Source: Bufo bufo
Lineage: Eukaryota > Chordata > Amphibia > Anura > Bufonidae
Length of the DNA: 64,000 nt
Direction: 5' to 3'
Assembly: GCF_905171765.1 (NCBI RefSeq)
Contig: NC_053392.1
Span: forward strand, 374,641,963-374,705,962
Shown here: in pieces, positions 43,132 through 52,553 of the stretch
Layout of the letters: every line of letters begins with the position of its first letter
How positions within the stretch are numbered: position 1 is the stretch's first letter
Notes under the pieces: model-generated
What the model was told of the DNA's origin: nothing
Database searches by the model: none
What the model saw: only the letters and a program-made list of their open reading frames with translations
Made by a program: the position numbers and the translations under genes

Positions 43132-43664
43132 TGTAGGAAGGTGCAAGGGACCGTCGTTGATGGAAGATATGTGTCACCGAGCTTCCTGGCCTCGGTGGAG
43201 TAAGAGCCAGTTTCATGTGTCAGCAGCAGTTTCTGTTTGACACCTTGCTATTTAGTATAGCTGTACTAGCTGATCCGTGACGGCTCTTACTGGGAGTAGT
43301 CAAAGTGCTGGGTGGGTGACTACTCCCCACATTCCAGGCCGGGTCTTGACTGGCCTATATAAAAAAAACAGCCAGCAGTGTCAGCTGGTGGTAATTACCT
43401 TTCTCTCTGACAGAGGAGCTCTGACAATTGCTGGATTGGGATCTGAGCCGTGTGCTAGGCTGGAGGCCTGAGTTTGGGAGGTCTGGTCTGTCCTGAGCAA
43501 TGCCGATCGGGTGTTAACTAACACCTAGGATAACAGGTGACTGTTTTGCTGTATGAACTGTCTAGAAAAAAACTGCAAATAGACTGTCGTACTGTTTTGT
43601 TACAAACTGGACTTTGCCTCTATACCCCGTCCGCTTGTCCTGTCTACCAGAGCGAATCCCCACA
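43132..43664 (+). repeat. 3' LTR
   Basis: 533 bp, TGTAGGAAGGTGC to GAATCCCCACA; differs from the 5' LTR by many substitutions and a small insertion, so the insertion is not recent. Confidence 0.88.
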
Positions 43665-43668
43665 AAAG

Positions 43669-44204
43669 CTTTCTATAACATAGAAGTGCTTCCTGGATAT
43701 GATGTCTCGGAAGTAATCTTCTACTTCTCTGCCACTGTCCCCAGGAAAGTCATGTGATTGATATTAGGAGGAAGAATTAGGATATTGAGGACAATGCAGA
43801 GCTGCACCCAACTTCAGTTATCAGCCCCTGATTATAAAAGTCTTAAGGTGCATTTAGATGATCCAACGAGCAGCCGATTGTTGGGAAGAAAGCGTTCCTT
43901 CCTGAATATTGGTGGCTCGTTAAATGGAGATGAAGCACTGCATTTACATGCAGTGATCACCTCCACAGTATGAGGACGAGCGATGGCTGCTGCTACTGTA
44001 GCAGCTGTTATGGATTGAGCCACAATCAACAGATTCGGGATCAGATTTGTTCTTTAATACAGTTCGGTATGCACCGTTACTTACAGTAATGGTGAATGCA
44101 CAAGACTCCCTTAGTCTCATTCTACTAGCGGCCATTTTGTTTGGTTGCAGGCGCAAATACTTTACATTGCAAGCACCAGTTTTTGTCAGGCTGAATTCCG
44201 ACAC
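43669..44204. other. intron sequence, no gene
   Basis: No exon recognised. A local inverted phrase (CTGCATTTACATGCAG) is the only structure. Confidence 0.4.
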
Positions 44205-44207
44205 TAA

Positions 44208-45056
44208 GGCCTCTTTCACACGGGCGTTGCGGGAAAAGGTGCGGGTGCGTTGAGGGAACATGCGCAATTTTTTTCTGCGCGAGTGCAAAACATTGTAATG
44301 CGTTTTGCACGCGCGTGAGAAAAATCGGCATGTTTGGTACCCAAACCCGAACTTCTTCACAGAAGTTCGGGCTTGGGATCGGTGTTGTGTAGATTGTATT
44401 ATTTTCCCTTATAACATGGTTATAAGGGAAAATAATAGCATTCTGAATACAGAATGCTAAGTAAAATAGCGCTGGAGGGGTTAAAAAAATAAATAAATAA
44501 TAATTTAGCTCTCCTTAATCCACTTGATCGCGCAGCCGGCATCTCTTCTGACTTCTTTCTTTGCTGTGTGCAGGAAAAGGTCCTGTGGTGACGTCACTCC
44601 GGTCATCACATGGTCCGTCACATGATCTTTTATCATGGTGACGGACCATGTGATGATCTGCTGCGCAATCAAGTGGATTAAGGTGAGTTAAATTATTTTA
44701 TTTATTTTTTTAACCCCTCCAGCGCTATTTTACTTTGCATTCTGTATTCCGAATGCTATTATTTTCCCTTATAACCATGTTATAAGGGAAAATAATAAAG
44801 ATCGGGTCCCCATCCCGATCGTCTCCTAGCAACCGTGCATGAAAATCGCACCGCATCCACACTTGCTTGCGGATGCTTGCGATTTTCACGCAGCCCCATT
44901 CACTTCTATGGGGCCTGCGTTGCGTGAAAAACGCACAAAATAGAGCTTGCTGCGATTTTCACGCAATGCACAAGTGATGCGTGAAAATCACCGCTCATGT
45001 GAACAGGTTGAACAGCATTGCACCCACGCGGAATACTCGCCTGTGTGAAAGGGGCC
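44208..45056. mobile_element. 849-bp Harbinger-like foldback element
   Basis: GGCCTCTTTCACACGGGCG at the left pairs with the inverse of CGCCTGTGTGAAAGGGGCC at the right, less one base. TAA flanks both sides (44205-44207 and 45057-45059). Two internal arms, about 44390-44545 and 44655-44800, are inverted copies. Each contains its own small palindrome TTATAACCATGTTATAA-type. Confidence 0.8.
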
Positions 45057-45059
45057 TAA

Positions 45060-46143
45060 TGCTGGAAACAGGCTGGATCTCTGCCGGGTCCAATTATAAT
45101 CAATGGGGTCCGGTGGTGTCTCCTTGCTCCTTAAACTCAAGAAGGTGGTCCTATTGTTGATTGACAGCCTTTCCTCTATGACAGTCCATACACTGCTAGC
45201 GATCAATCACTGAAAGGTCCATCTGCTTGACTTCAATGCCAAGAATGAGCAGTAATATAAAAGTTTTACAGAATTTTTTCCTTCTACATATCAATCTGCT
45301 CAGCTCCTCCTGCTCTATAACATGCTACCTGCAGCTCAAACACCATGTTCAACCAAGGTTCCCTTTAAGTAGCTGCTTAGTCTTCTTAAAAGGCTACGCA
45401 GTATCTCAGTGTTAAAAGTTCATGTATTGATCTACAATTTATGAAGGGTAATAAACACATTATGGTATCAGATCATATATAGCTTATAGAAGAACTGCAG
45501 CACACGTCTTGCATCAAGGTCTGTCTATCTCAAGGTCTATTTATTGACCAAACTTCATAGTAAAGACATGTGAAATCACAGTGATTACCCACAAGTAAGT
45601 GAACTTGTGACGAATTAAATATGTAAAAAAAAAAAGGAAAAATCCTTTATAGGTTGCAAATTCTGTATAAGGTGTCTAATATCAGAACACTTAGGTGTGG
45701 CTGTTGCAGACGGATCCAGAACCATTCAACATAAATGGGTCCATGATCCGTCCGCGTGTTCTATTTTTTTCCGGTGCGGAGGCACGGAGAGAAACCCTAC
45801 GGAAGCACTCAGTAGTGTTTCTGTGGGGTTCCGTGCCTCTGTTCCCCATGGGACCTTCCAGATTCAAGTGAATGGGTCCGCATTTGTGATGCGGTGCACA
45901 AACAGCCGGGGCACAGATATTGAGGACCCGCTGTTTGCAAGCTGCAATACAGGCAGGAGAGATAGCTATAAAAGAACGTTCCTCTGACAGCTATTTAGTG
46001 TGAATGGCCAATCTCTACCCTGTAATATTATTTCCAATAGCAGAAATCTATGAGCAGTGTCAAAGCAGTTTCACCATATCAAAGTGATCTTCAACACACA
46101 GACAAAAGGAATATCACCTTTAAAAGTAAGGTTTTCTTTGAAA
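45060..46143. other. intron sequence with a MITE relic
   Basis: No exon. AGGTTCCCTTTAAG at about 45355 is a stray TTAA-MITE terminus. The segment 45690-45960 (GACGGATCCAGAACC, GGAAGCACTC, ATGCGGTGCACAAAC) is a relic of the Harbinger-like family at 16601. Confidence 0.5.
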
Positions 46144-46845
46144 GGGAATCAGTCACCATGTTTATTCTGCTATTTCTGAGAGAAGCATAAAGTAGTGACG
46201 ATTTTGTACCAATTTCAGCGCTGTGGTGTACTTTTTGTGAAATTTATAGTTTTTAGTTGCAGCGCTCATATCACACTGTGATTCTGAAGTCTATAGTAGT
46301 CATACAGTGAGAGAACCATGCCCTCCCATCTCTGATTGACAGAAGAAAAGCTGTCAACCAGCGGCAGGAGAAGTCGGCAGCTCATGAGCAGTGATGGCCA
46401 GTCCGCAGTGTTCGCCTGCGTACACATGCGATCTGCCATCTTAACTGACAAGTCCAGTGAGGCACAGGTAAGTCCTTACCTGTGCCTGTGCGCGAGCTGG
46501 TCTGAAATGAAATGCGGTCTCCGGGAGCAGGCAGTTCCGAGAACAGACTCCGGGGGACTCCGTTCTCGGAACTGCCTGCTCCCAGGGACCGCATTTCATT
46601 TCAGAAAGGCTCGCACACAGGCACAGGTAAGGACTTACCCGTGCCTCACTGGACTTGTCAGTTAAGATGGCAGATCGCATGTGATCGCTGGCGAACACTG
46701 CGAACTGGCCATCACTGCTCATGAATACAGAGAACTGCTGGCTCACAGCACAATGTGGGCACTGCAACAAAACATTTCAAACTAGGCTCATATATCTAAC
46801 GGAATGCTGAATTCAGCGTGTCTATCACTAAGTGGTGACAGGTTC
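46144..46845. mobile_element. AGGGAAYC foldback MITE
   Basis: AAGGGAATCAGTCACCA at the left pairs with the inverse of TGGTGACAGGTTCCCT at the right. The flanks TTGA and GTAA look like eroded TTAA. Same terminal family as 23356. Confidence 0.65.
46380..46728. repeat. long palindrome with ~165-bp arms
   Basis: CATGAGCAGTGATGGCCAGT at the left pairs with ACTGGCCATCACTGCTCATG at the right. The match continues through GATCTGCCATCTTAACTGAC and GCAGTTCCGAGAAC to a centre near 46554. It lies inside the MITE at 46144-46845. Confidence 0.9.
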
Positions 46846-47069
46846 CCTGTAATGACTACAGTGCTAGTAGTTTGTTGATCATTCAAACGTTACCATATAC
46901 ACATTTTCCGTTCATACCGTATACACATTTTTAGCATTGTTGTTTTAGAACTGTGTGCAAACCATGGGCCTCTTAAGACCTGTAATACTTTTCTGTCTGC
47001 GCCCCCTCCCCAATATCATGTTGGCACTGCTGTGCAGGGTATTGCATTTGCCATTGCTATAGCAGGCAC

Positions 47070-47448
47070 CAGGGGCGGACTGGGAACTAAAAGTGGCCCT
47101 GGAAAAAATTGTAAAAGTGGCCCCACGTTTCAGATGGGTTTAAATTGACAGAAAGCGGGACAACATAATTAGGCAGGGACAACAGAAGTAGGCAGGGTCA
47201 GCAATACCATAGGGCAGAACAATATACCGCCCCAGCTGAACCAAATACCACAGTGCAGCACAAAATACTGCCACCTATGTCACAGTATTTAACTGTATCG
47301 CTGTCCTGTCCTGTCCAGTCCAGTTGCATAAGAGAGAATAAGATCATTATGTACCCAGCTGGCGGCCGTGAGGAGGGCTTGAGTGGCCCTCCTAGGCATT
47401 GGCCCACCTGGAAATTTCCCTGTAGGGTCAATGGCCAATCCGCCCCTG
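47070..47448. mobile_element. 379-bp hAT MITE
   Basis: The left CAGGGGCGGACTGG pairs with the right CCAATCCGCCCCTG. The flanking octamers GCAGGCAC (47062-47069) and GCAAGCAC (47449-47456) match at 7 of 8. Confidence 0.82.
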
Positions 47449-47491
47449 GCAAGCACTGTGGGTCTGTAGAAGTTATATTTTAACTGCCTTA

Positions 47492-47782
47492 GGCTACATG
47501 CACAGGATGTTTTTTTACTGCCATCACACGTCTGTTTTAAGACCAAAGGCAGTCTATAGGGTTATTCACATGGCAGTTTTTTGATGGCGAGTGAATAAAA
47601 AATAGAACATGTTCTATCTAGTCCGCTTTTCACTAACCGACTGCCCCTATAAAATGAATGTGTCCATTTTTAACGTCCGTTTCTCAAAAAGGCATCAGTG
47701 GAAAAAAAAGTCAGTTAAAAATGGATTGTTTATTCATTTTTAATGGATGTTTTTTTTTTTTCACTGTTGTGTGCACGTAGCC
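47492..47782. mobile_element. PIF/Harbinger-like foldback MITE
   Basis: GGCTACATGCACAGGATG at the left and TGTGTGCACGTAGCC at the right; TTA on both sides (47489-47491 and 47783-47785). Confidence 0.78.
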
Positions 47783-47952
47783 TTAATGGTTTAATCCAGG
47801 CAATACTGTCCCTTTGCATTTCTTCCTCAGGCCCAGCACTAGGTATAATAGTCCTTTTACACCGCCAGAGGATCGGGACAATTATCTGTAATGGATGTTC
47901 TTATAAATCTTTGTGCTACCGATCCCCTGACAAGTGAGCAAAACAAACAAAC

Positions 47953-48179
47953 GGAAATGGCCGGACTGGAAGGGGGGAGAAAGGGGGGCCCCTAAGGGTA
48001 GGCCCACATGACGGGGGGTTTGGTTAGTGAGCCCCAGGGAGATTAGGATTGGGGTAGCAGGGGGTGGGGTGGATGCAGGGGGGTCGTATTGGTGGGTTTG
48101 AGCAGGAGGGGAGGAGCGTAGGGGTTAAATAGAGTAGGGGGACAGTGGACGGTAGCCATTTTGGTTACCTGAGAAAGCT
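47953..48179 (+). repeat. A1 split direct repeat with candidate promoter
   Basis: GGAAATGGCCGGACTGG to CCTGAGAAAGCT. GGTTAAATAGAGTAG at about 48122-48136 resembles a TATA region, and transcription would have to start near here. Confidence 0.88.
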
Positions 48180-48198
48180 GGCCAGACCTGTTGCAGAG

Positions 48199-49140
48199 AT
48201 GGAGCAGTTGGAAGCGGCGATTCAGGAGCTGCGGGCGGCAGCAGCGGTCCACGGATCGGCATAGGCCCAGGAGCAGGTTCGGTTGTTGCTGAGGGGGGAG
48301 GCTGAGGCTCCTGTCTTGCCTCAGCCACCTTTAATACGGCCGCGGCGGGCAAGGCCGCCGGCGCGCTTTAGTCCTTCTTCATCCCCCCTTCGGGCTCAGC
48401 GGCGTGTCCGGAGCCCTTCACAGGACCCTTCACGTCGGGCGCCTCCGGTGCCAGCTGCTTCAAGGCCCCGACGTGGAAGGAATCCAATTGGTAGGCGGAG
48501 CCCCAGGGGTGGCCGGGCCCGGCCATCTCCTTCATCCAGCGGCAGCGGCGGGGGTTCTGGACCAGGTGCGGCGGGGGCCCCCCTAACTCCTGGCAGGGGG
48601 GTGACCGCCCGGCGTGGGAGGAATAGGCTGCAATACGGGGCTGCTGCAAGGGAAGGAGAAACGAGCAGCAGGCCCTCCGTTCAGTGTGTGAGGGGTAGCT
48701 CCGCCCACAGTAGCTCCGCCCACCGTGCCTCAGTTAACCCTAGCGTCCCTGGTCTGAGGCTGGCCAGGGGACAGGCAGAAGGGAGAAGATGCAGCAGGAC
48801 GGATCCAGATTGCCATAGAGAGTGCTGCCTTGCTGCTGACCCCAGCTCTGCCAGGAGGCAGAGTGAAGAGGAGAGCTCTGCCCCTCAGGATCCAGTCGTG
48901 GAGAGACGCATCGTCCCTGGTACCAGCGTTTCCAGGGGACAGTATGAAGATGGATTGGCGGCGGGATCCGAAGATCTGCCTCAAGGGACGGTTCGTCTGG
49001 AGTCAGGAATCGCGGCTGATGGGGACACAGCACCCAGGCAGCCAGGTGAGATTACTTGGGGACCGTTAGCACAGGTAATGCAGGGCATGGGGGTTGGGGG
49101 GGGGGTAGTGGCCCGCAGGCGGATGTCAGCAGGGGTTTAG
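48199..49140 (+). pseudogene. N-terminal gag part of the Ngaro element, frame broken
   Basis: ATG 48199 opens a coiled-coil-like start (MEQLEAAIQELRAAAA), interrupted after 21 codons by TAG at 48262-48264. The same frame then continues to 49140 as an Arg/Pro/Ser-rich, low-complexity segment. At 49090-49101 the frame passes a run of ten G bases; after it the downstream gag frame (49056-50051) carries on. A one- or two-base change in this G run plus the TAG would be enough to explain two pieces of one gag. Either real mutation or a homopolymer sequencing error is possible. Alternatively the upstream ORF is a separate basic protein. Confidence 0.55.
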
Positions 49141-50051
49141 GGCAATTGTTGGGGGGTTTGGCGGGATTGATGGCTAGTTGGGGGGTGGCGGGGGGATCCC
49201 CTTTACAGGCGTGGGGTGTACAGGGTCCGTCGGGAGGTTTCGGGTTGGTGGGTGAGCCTCGGCGGGCATTACCGGGAGTGGGGATGTCAGTGCAGACGCA
49301 GGCGGGGGCTGAGGCGGAGGAGGAGACGGTGCGGGTGGACGATAAGGCAAAGGGAGAGGTGTATGTTTGCTTTGAGGGGCCTTTGGGGGCTCATTTGAAG
49401 GCGGAGGTGCGGGAGCGGATTTGGAAGGGGGAGTATGTAGAGATTTTTTCTTTGCTCCCCTTGGAGAGGTTTAATCTAGATAGGGCAAAAAAGGACGAGG
49501 GTAAAAAAGATGAGGAGGAAAAACGACGGTTCAGGTTGATTCCACGGACGTTTGCTAATTGGTTGCAGGCGTTCGCTATTTTGGCGAGTGTGATTGGGGA
49601 GAAGGCGCCGGAAAATTGTTCGGCGCTGTTTTGTTATCTCGATGCTATAGGCGAAGCGTATAGGGTTTACGGGGGGGTTGCCTGGTTGCGTTACGATGAA
49701 CAATTCCGGCAGAGAAAAGCGGTGCGTCCAGACATAAGGTGGGATCACAAAGATATTGCCTTATGGCTGAGGGTGACGGCACCTGTTAGATCTGGGCAGC
49801 CCTTTCGGGGGGAAGGAGGGAGCGGGGGGTCTTCCAGCATGGCGTCGGCCTCAGCAAGAGGCTTGTGCTTTGCCTTTAATGAAGGAAACTGTAGATTCGG
49901 GGTTAAATGCAAATTTAAACACGAATGCTCAGGTTGTGGGGGGAACCATGGAGTGGCAAGATGCTTTAGGGGCGGGAAGCAGAAAGGGGACGCCAATAGC
50001 AAAGGGGGAGACGCCGGTCAGACTGGAAAGGATGGTGCCTTTTCTCGCTAG
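49056..50051 (+). CDS. Ngaro gag with CCCH and CCHC zinc motifs
   Basis: The open frame has 331 codons. The listed start is a TTG, so the true N-terminus probably lies in the upstream frame. Residues 100-250 form the conserved gag core (VYVCFEGPLGAHLKAEVRER, FANWLQAFAILASVIGE, AWLRYDEQFRQR). Residues 271-289 form a C-x7-C-x5-C-x3-H finger (CFAFNEGNCRFGVKCKFKH), and residues 291-303 a C-x2-C-x3-H-x4-C knuckle. Both are typical of DIRS/Ngaro gag proteins. The product would package the element RNA. The C-terminus overlaps the RT frame by about 180 bp, which suggests RT is reached by frameshifting or re-initiation. Confidence 0.85.
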   Translation: MGTVSTGNAGHGGWGGGSGPQADVSRGLGQLLGGLAGLMASWGVAGGSPLQAWGVQGPSGGFGLVGEPRRALPGVGMSVQTQAGAEAEEETVRVDDKAKGEVYVCFEGPLGAHLKAEVRERIWKGEYVEIFSLLPLERFNLDRAKKDEGKKDEEEKRRFRLIPRTFANWLQAFAILASVIGEKAPENCSALFCYLDAIGEAYRVYGGVAWLRYDEQFRQRKAVRPDIRWDHKDIALWLRVTAPVRSGQPFRGEGGSGGSSSMASASARGLCFAFNEGNCRFGVKCKFKHECSGCGGNHGVARCFRGGKQKGDANSKGGDAGQTGKDGAFSR

Positions 50052-51597
50052 GTATCCGGATAGGGCAGCGGCGGTATTGCTTGAGGCAGGGTTTGGGGAG
50101 GGGTTTAGGATTCCGTTTGTACCAGGGGGGGCAGTGTTGTTAAAAAAGAATTTGCGTTCGGCTAGGGAGCATTCGGAGGTGGTGACGGATAAACTAAATA
50201 AGGAAGTGTTGTTGGGTCGGATGGCGGGACCGTTTCAGGAGCCGCCTTTTGCGGATTTGCGAGTGTCACCGCTGGGAGTGGTCCCTAAGAAGGAGGTGAA
50301 TAAGTTTCGGCTTATTCATCACCTGTCTTTTCCAAAGGGTTCTTCGGTCAATGATGGTATTGACCCCGCACTTTGTACGGTGGTGTATACGTCATTTGAT
50401 GCAGCGGTCGCGTGGGTGAAGCGCTTTGGGGCGGGGGCACTCCTAGCAAAGACGGATATTGAAGCGGCGTTTAGGTTACTGCCGGTACATCCGGATTGTC
50501 ACCATTTGTTAGGCTGTTTTTGGGAGGGGGGTTTCTTTGTGGACCGATGCTTGCCCATGGGGTGCTCTTTGTCATGTGCCTACTTCGAAACGTTCAGTTC
50601 GTTTCTGGAATGGGCTGTGATAGACTCATCAGGTTGTGCATCTCTGATTCACTACCTGGATGATTTTTTGTGTATAGGCCCCCCGGGTTCGCGGGTGTGT
50701 TCCTTGTTGTTGGAAACGTTACGTTCGCTTTTTGGTTGGTTTGGGGTTCCGTTGGCGGCGGAAAAAACGGAGGGTCCGGTAACGGTATTGAGTTTCTTGG
50801 GGATTGTGATTGATTCCGAAAAGATGGAGTGTAGACTGCCAGTAGATAAATTAGAGGATTTAAGAGGGAATTTGGTGAATGCCCAGAGGAAGAAGAAGTT
50901 GCAGCTACGGGAGCTTCAATCATTGTTAGGGAAACTTAATTTTGCTTGCCGGGTCATGCCTATGGGAAGGGTTTTCTGTAGACGACTGGCTAGGGCGACA
51001 GCAGGTGTGGTTTCGCCTCGTCACTACATTCGGCTGGGGAAGGAATTGCGGGCGGACTTAAAGGTGTGGTTGTCATTTTTGGAAAAGTATAACGGTCGCT
51101 CGTTATTTATGGGGGATGTGATGGACTCGTTTGACTTTGAGCTGTTTACAGATGCGGCGGGTGGTTCCGGTTTTGGTGCATTTTGTGGTGGCCAATGGTG
51201 TGCTGGGCAGTGGCCGGTAGGGTGGTTTGAGCGCGGTTGGGTGAGGAATTTGGCGTTATTGGAGCTCTTCCCAATTGTGGTGGCGGTGTTATTGTGGGGG
51301 GACCGTTTTCGGAATAGGAAGATTCGTTTTCACTGTGATAACATGGGGGTGGTGCAGGCTATAAATGGTTTGTCGGCATCTTCGCCTTTAGTGGTACGGC
51401 TTCTTCAGCGGTTGGTGTTGGAGTGCCTGTCGCTTAATGCCTGGGTGGTGGCGGTGCATGTCCCGGGGGTGGAGAACTGTATTGCTGACGCCCTCTCTCG
51501 TTCACAGTGGGATCGTTTTCGTCAGTTGGCTCCGGACGCGGAAGCTACGGGCCTACCTTGTCCGGCTTGCCTGTGGGATCTGCTGGAGGAACCGTGA
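49870..51597 (+). CDS. Ngaro reverse transcriptase-RNase H
   Basis: A 575-codon open frame. Roughly the first 45 codons overlap gag in another frame and may not belong to the protein. RT motifs: LGVVPKKEVNKFRLIHHLSF (about 135-154), AKTDIEAAFRLLPVHP with D196, LPMGCSLSCAYFE (228-240) and the YLDD box at 262-265. The connection contains FLGIVIDS. RNase H motifs: ELFTDAAGGSGFGAF (D428), LLELFPIVVAV (E465), FHCDNMGVVQAIN (D490) and ENCIADALSR (D540), so the catalytic residues are all present. No stop or frameshift is seen. It would copy the element RNA into cDNA. It overlaps the start of the recombinase frame. Confidence 0.93.
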   Translation: MPLMKETVDSGLNANLNTNAQVVGGTMEWQDALGAGSRKGTPIAKGETPVRLERMVPFLARYPDRAAAVLLEAGFGEGFRIPFVPGGAVLLKKNLRSAREHSEVVTDKLNKEVLLGRMAGPFQEPPFADLRVSPLGVVPKKEVNKFRLIHHLSFPKGSSVNDGIDPALCTVVYTSFDAAVAWVKRFGAGALLAKTDIEAAFRLLPVHPDCHHLLGCFWEGGFFVDRCLPMGCSLSCAYFETFSSFLEWAVIDSSGCASLIHYLDDFLCIGPPGSRVCSLLLETLRSLFGWFGVPLAAEKTEGPVTVLSFLGIVIDSEKMECRLPVDKLEDLRGNLVNAQRKKKLQLRELQSLLGKLNFACRVMPMGRVFCRRLARATAGVVSPRHYIRLGKELRADLKVWLSFLEKYNGRSLFMGDVMDSFDFELFTDAAGGSGFGAFCGGQWCAGQWPVGWFERGWVRNLALLELFPIVVAVLLWGDRFRNRKIRFHCDNMGVVQAINGLSASSPLVVRLLQRLVLECLSLNAWVVAVHVPGVENCIADALSRSQWDRFRQLAPDAEATGLPCPACLWDLLEEP

Positions 51598-52472
51598 ATG
51601 GGCTCATTCAAGCGTCGTTGGTGCCCGGTACGTGGGCTATGTATGTCAGAGCTTGGGATCATTGGGAGGCTTGGTGTGTGGATCTGGGGGCTAGGATGGA
51701 GGATTTGGAGGTAGCGTTGTTGATGTTTTTGGGCCATTGTAAGGAAGAGGGATGGTCAGTTAGTAAAATTAATGGTTGTATGGCTGGGCTGGCTTTCGGT
51801 TTTAAAATGAGACGGATGTTTGATTTTACTAAGTCGTTTCTGGTGGTGCAGGCGTTAAAAGGATGGCGTAGGCTGCGATCAGGGGTGGATACCAGGAGGC
51901 CGGTATCGTTTGCGTTATTGTTGGAATTGGGGGAGCAGTTGAGGGGTGTGTGTAATTCAGTGAAGGAGGTCCGTTTGTTTAGACTGGCTTTTTCGCTGGC
52001 GTTCTTTGGGGCGCTTCGTTTGGGTGAACTAGTTTGTCCGTCGGTGTATAGACCGGGGGGGTTGATGAGGGATGATGTGGATTTGTTTCCGGATAGGGTG
52101 GAGTTCGTTATCCGTAGATCAAAGACCGATGTGGAGGGTCGGGGTCATAGGGTGGTGTTGTTTGCGGTGGAGGATTGTGATATGTGTCCGGTCAGCTGTC
52201 TTCGGGAGTATGGTTCACGGGTGGAGGTGGGGCTAGGTCCACTGTTAGTTCACGCGGATGGGTCCTATTTGTCCCGTTTTCAATTTTCGGCAGTGTTTGC
52301 AAAATGTTTGCAGGGGTTGGGGCTGGATCGGGAGGGGTACTCCAGTCATTCGTTTAGGATTGGTGCAGCCACTGAAGCAGCAAGGCTGGGTTTGGGGGAT
52401 GAGGTCATAAAACGCATAGGACGATGGGAATCTACGCGTTTTAGGTCATATGTTCGGCTGAATCGTTTATAA
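51507..52472 (+). CDS. Ngaro tyrosine recombinase
   Basis: A 321-codon open frame, shifted relative to RT and starting inside it; the listed start need not be used. The N-terminal core-binding region (about 30-120) contains AMYVRAWDHWEAWC and SVSKINGCMAGLAFGFK. The catalytic domain carries R171 (FGALRLGEL), K206 (RRSKTD), H281 and R284 (HSFRIGAAT), W307 (IGRWES) and Y315 (SYVRL): the full R-K-HxxR-H/W-Y set. It would insert the circular double-stranded DNA copy into the genome. No disruption is seen. A run of about 20 A bases follows the stop codon. Confidence 0.93.
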   Translation: MGSFSSVGSGRGSYGPTLSGLPVGSAGGTVNGLIQASLVPGTWAMYVRAWDHWEAWCVDLGARMEDLEVALLMFLGHCKEEGWSVSKINGCMAGLAFGFKMRRMFDFTKSFLVVQALKGWRRLRSGVDTRRPVSFALLLELGEQLRGVCNSVKEVRLFRLAFSLAFFGALRLGELVCPSVYRPGGLMRDDVDLFPDRVEFVIRRSKTDVEGRGHRVVLFAVEDCDMCPVSCLREYGSRVEVGLGPLLVHADGSYLSRFQFSAVFAKCLQGLGLDREGYSSHSFRIGAATEAARLGLGDEVIKRIGRWESTRFRSYVRLNRL

Positions 52473-52531
52473 AAAAAAAAAAAAAAAAAAGGGGGGGATG
52501 ATATTTTGCTTTATGTTGGCAGTGTTGTTCT

Positions 52532-52553
52532 TGCATTATTTTTCTCGTTTCAG
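52532..52553 (+). promoter_or_regulatory. candidate 3' splice site before the SGNH ORF
   Basis: A pyrimidine-rich stretch (ATTATTTTTCTCGTTTCAG) ends in CAG at 52551-52553. Directly after it an open frame without ATG leads into the hydrolase domain. This is what a splice acceptor for a subgenomic hydrolase mRNA would look like; no transcript evidence is available. Confidence 0.45.

Larger units (their letters stand above)
38493..43664 (+). mobile_element. full-length Gmr1-like Ty3/gypsy LTR retrotransposon, decayed
   Basis: LTRs at 38493-39010 and 43132-43664 start TGTAGGAAGG and end CCACA. A 4-bp duplication AAAG lies at 38489-38492 and 43665-43668. A primer-binding site follows the 5' LTR and a purine tract precedes the 3' LTR. 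The coding order is gag, protease, integrase, reverse transcriptase, RNase H. Integrase ahead of RT is the Ty1/copia arrangement, yet the domains are gypsy-like. That combination defines the Gmr1 group described from fish and other deuterostomes (established knowledge). Many stops and frameshifts make it non-functional. Confidence 0.87.

Noticed and set aside
38493..43664. Endogenous retrovirus with env
   Set aside because: No envelope-like ORF after RNase H; the 3' LTR follows directly, so it is an LTR retrotransposon.
48283..49140. Independent cellular Arg/Pro/Ser-rich protein
   Set aside because: It lies between the A1 repeat and gag of the Ngaro element and is better explained as the N-terminal gag part.
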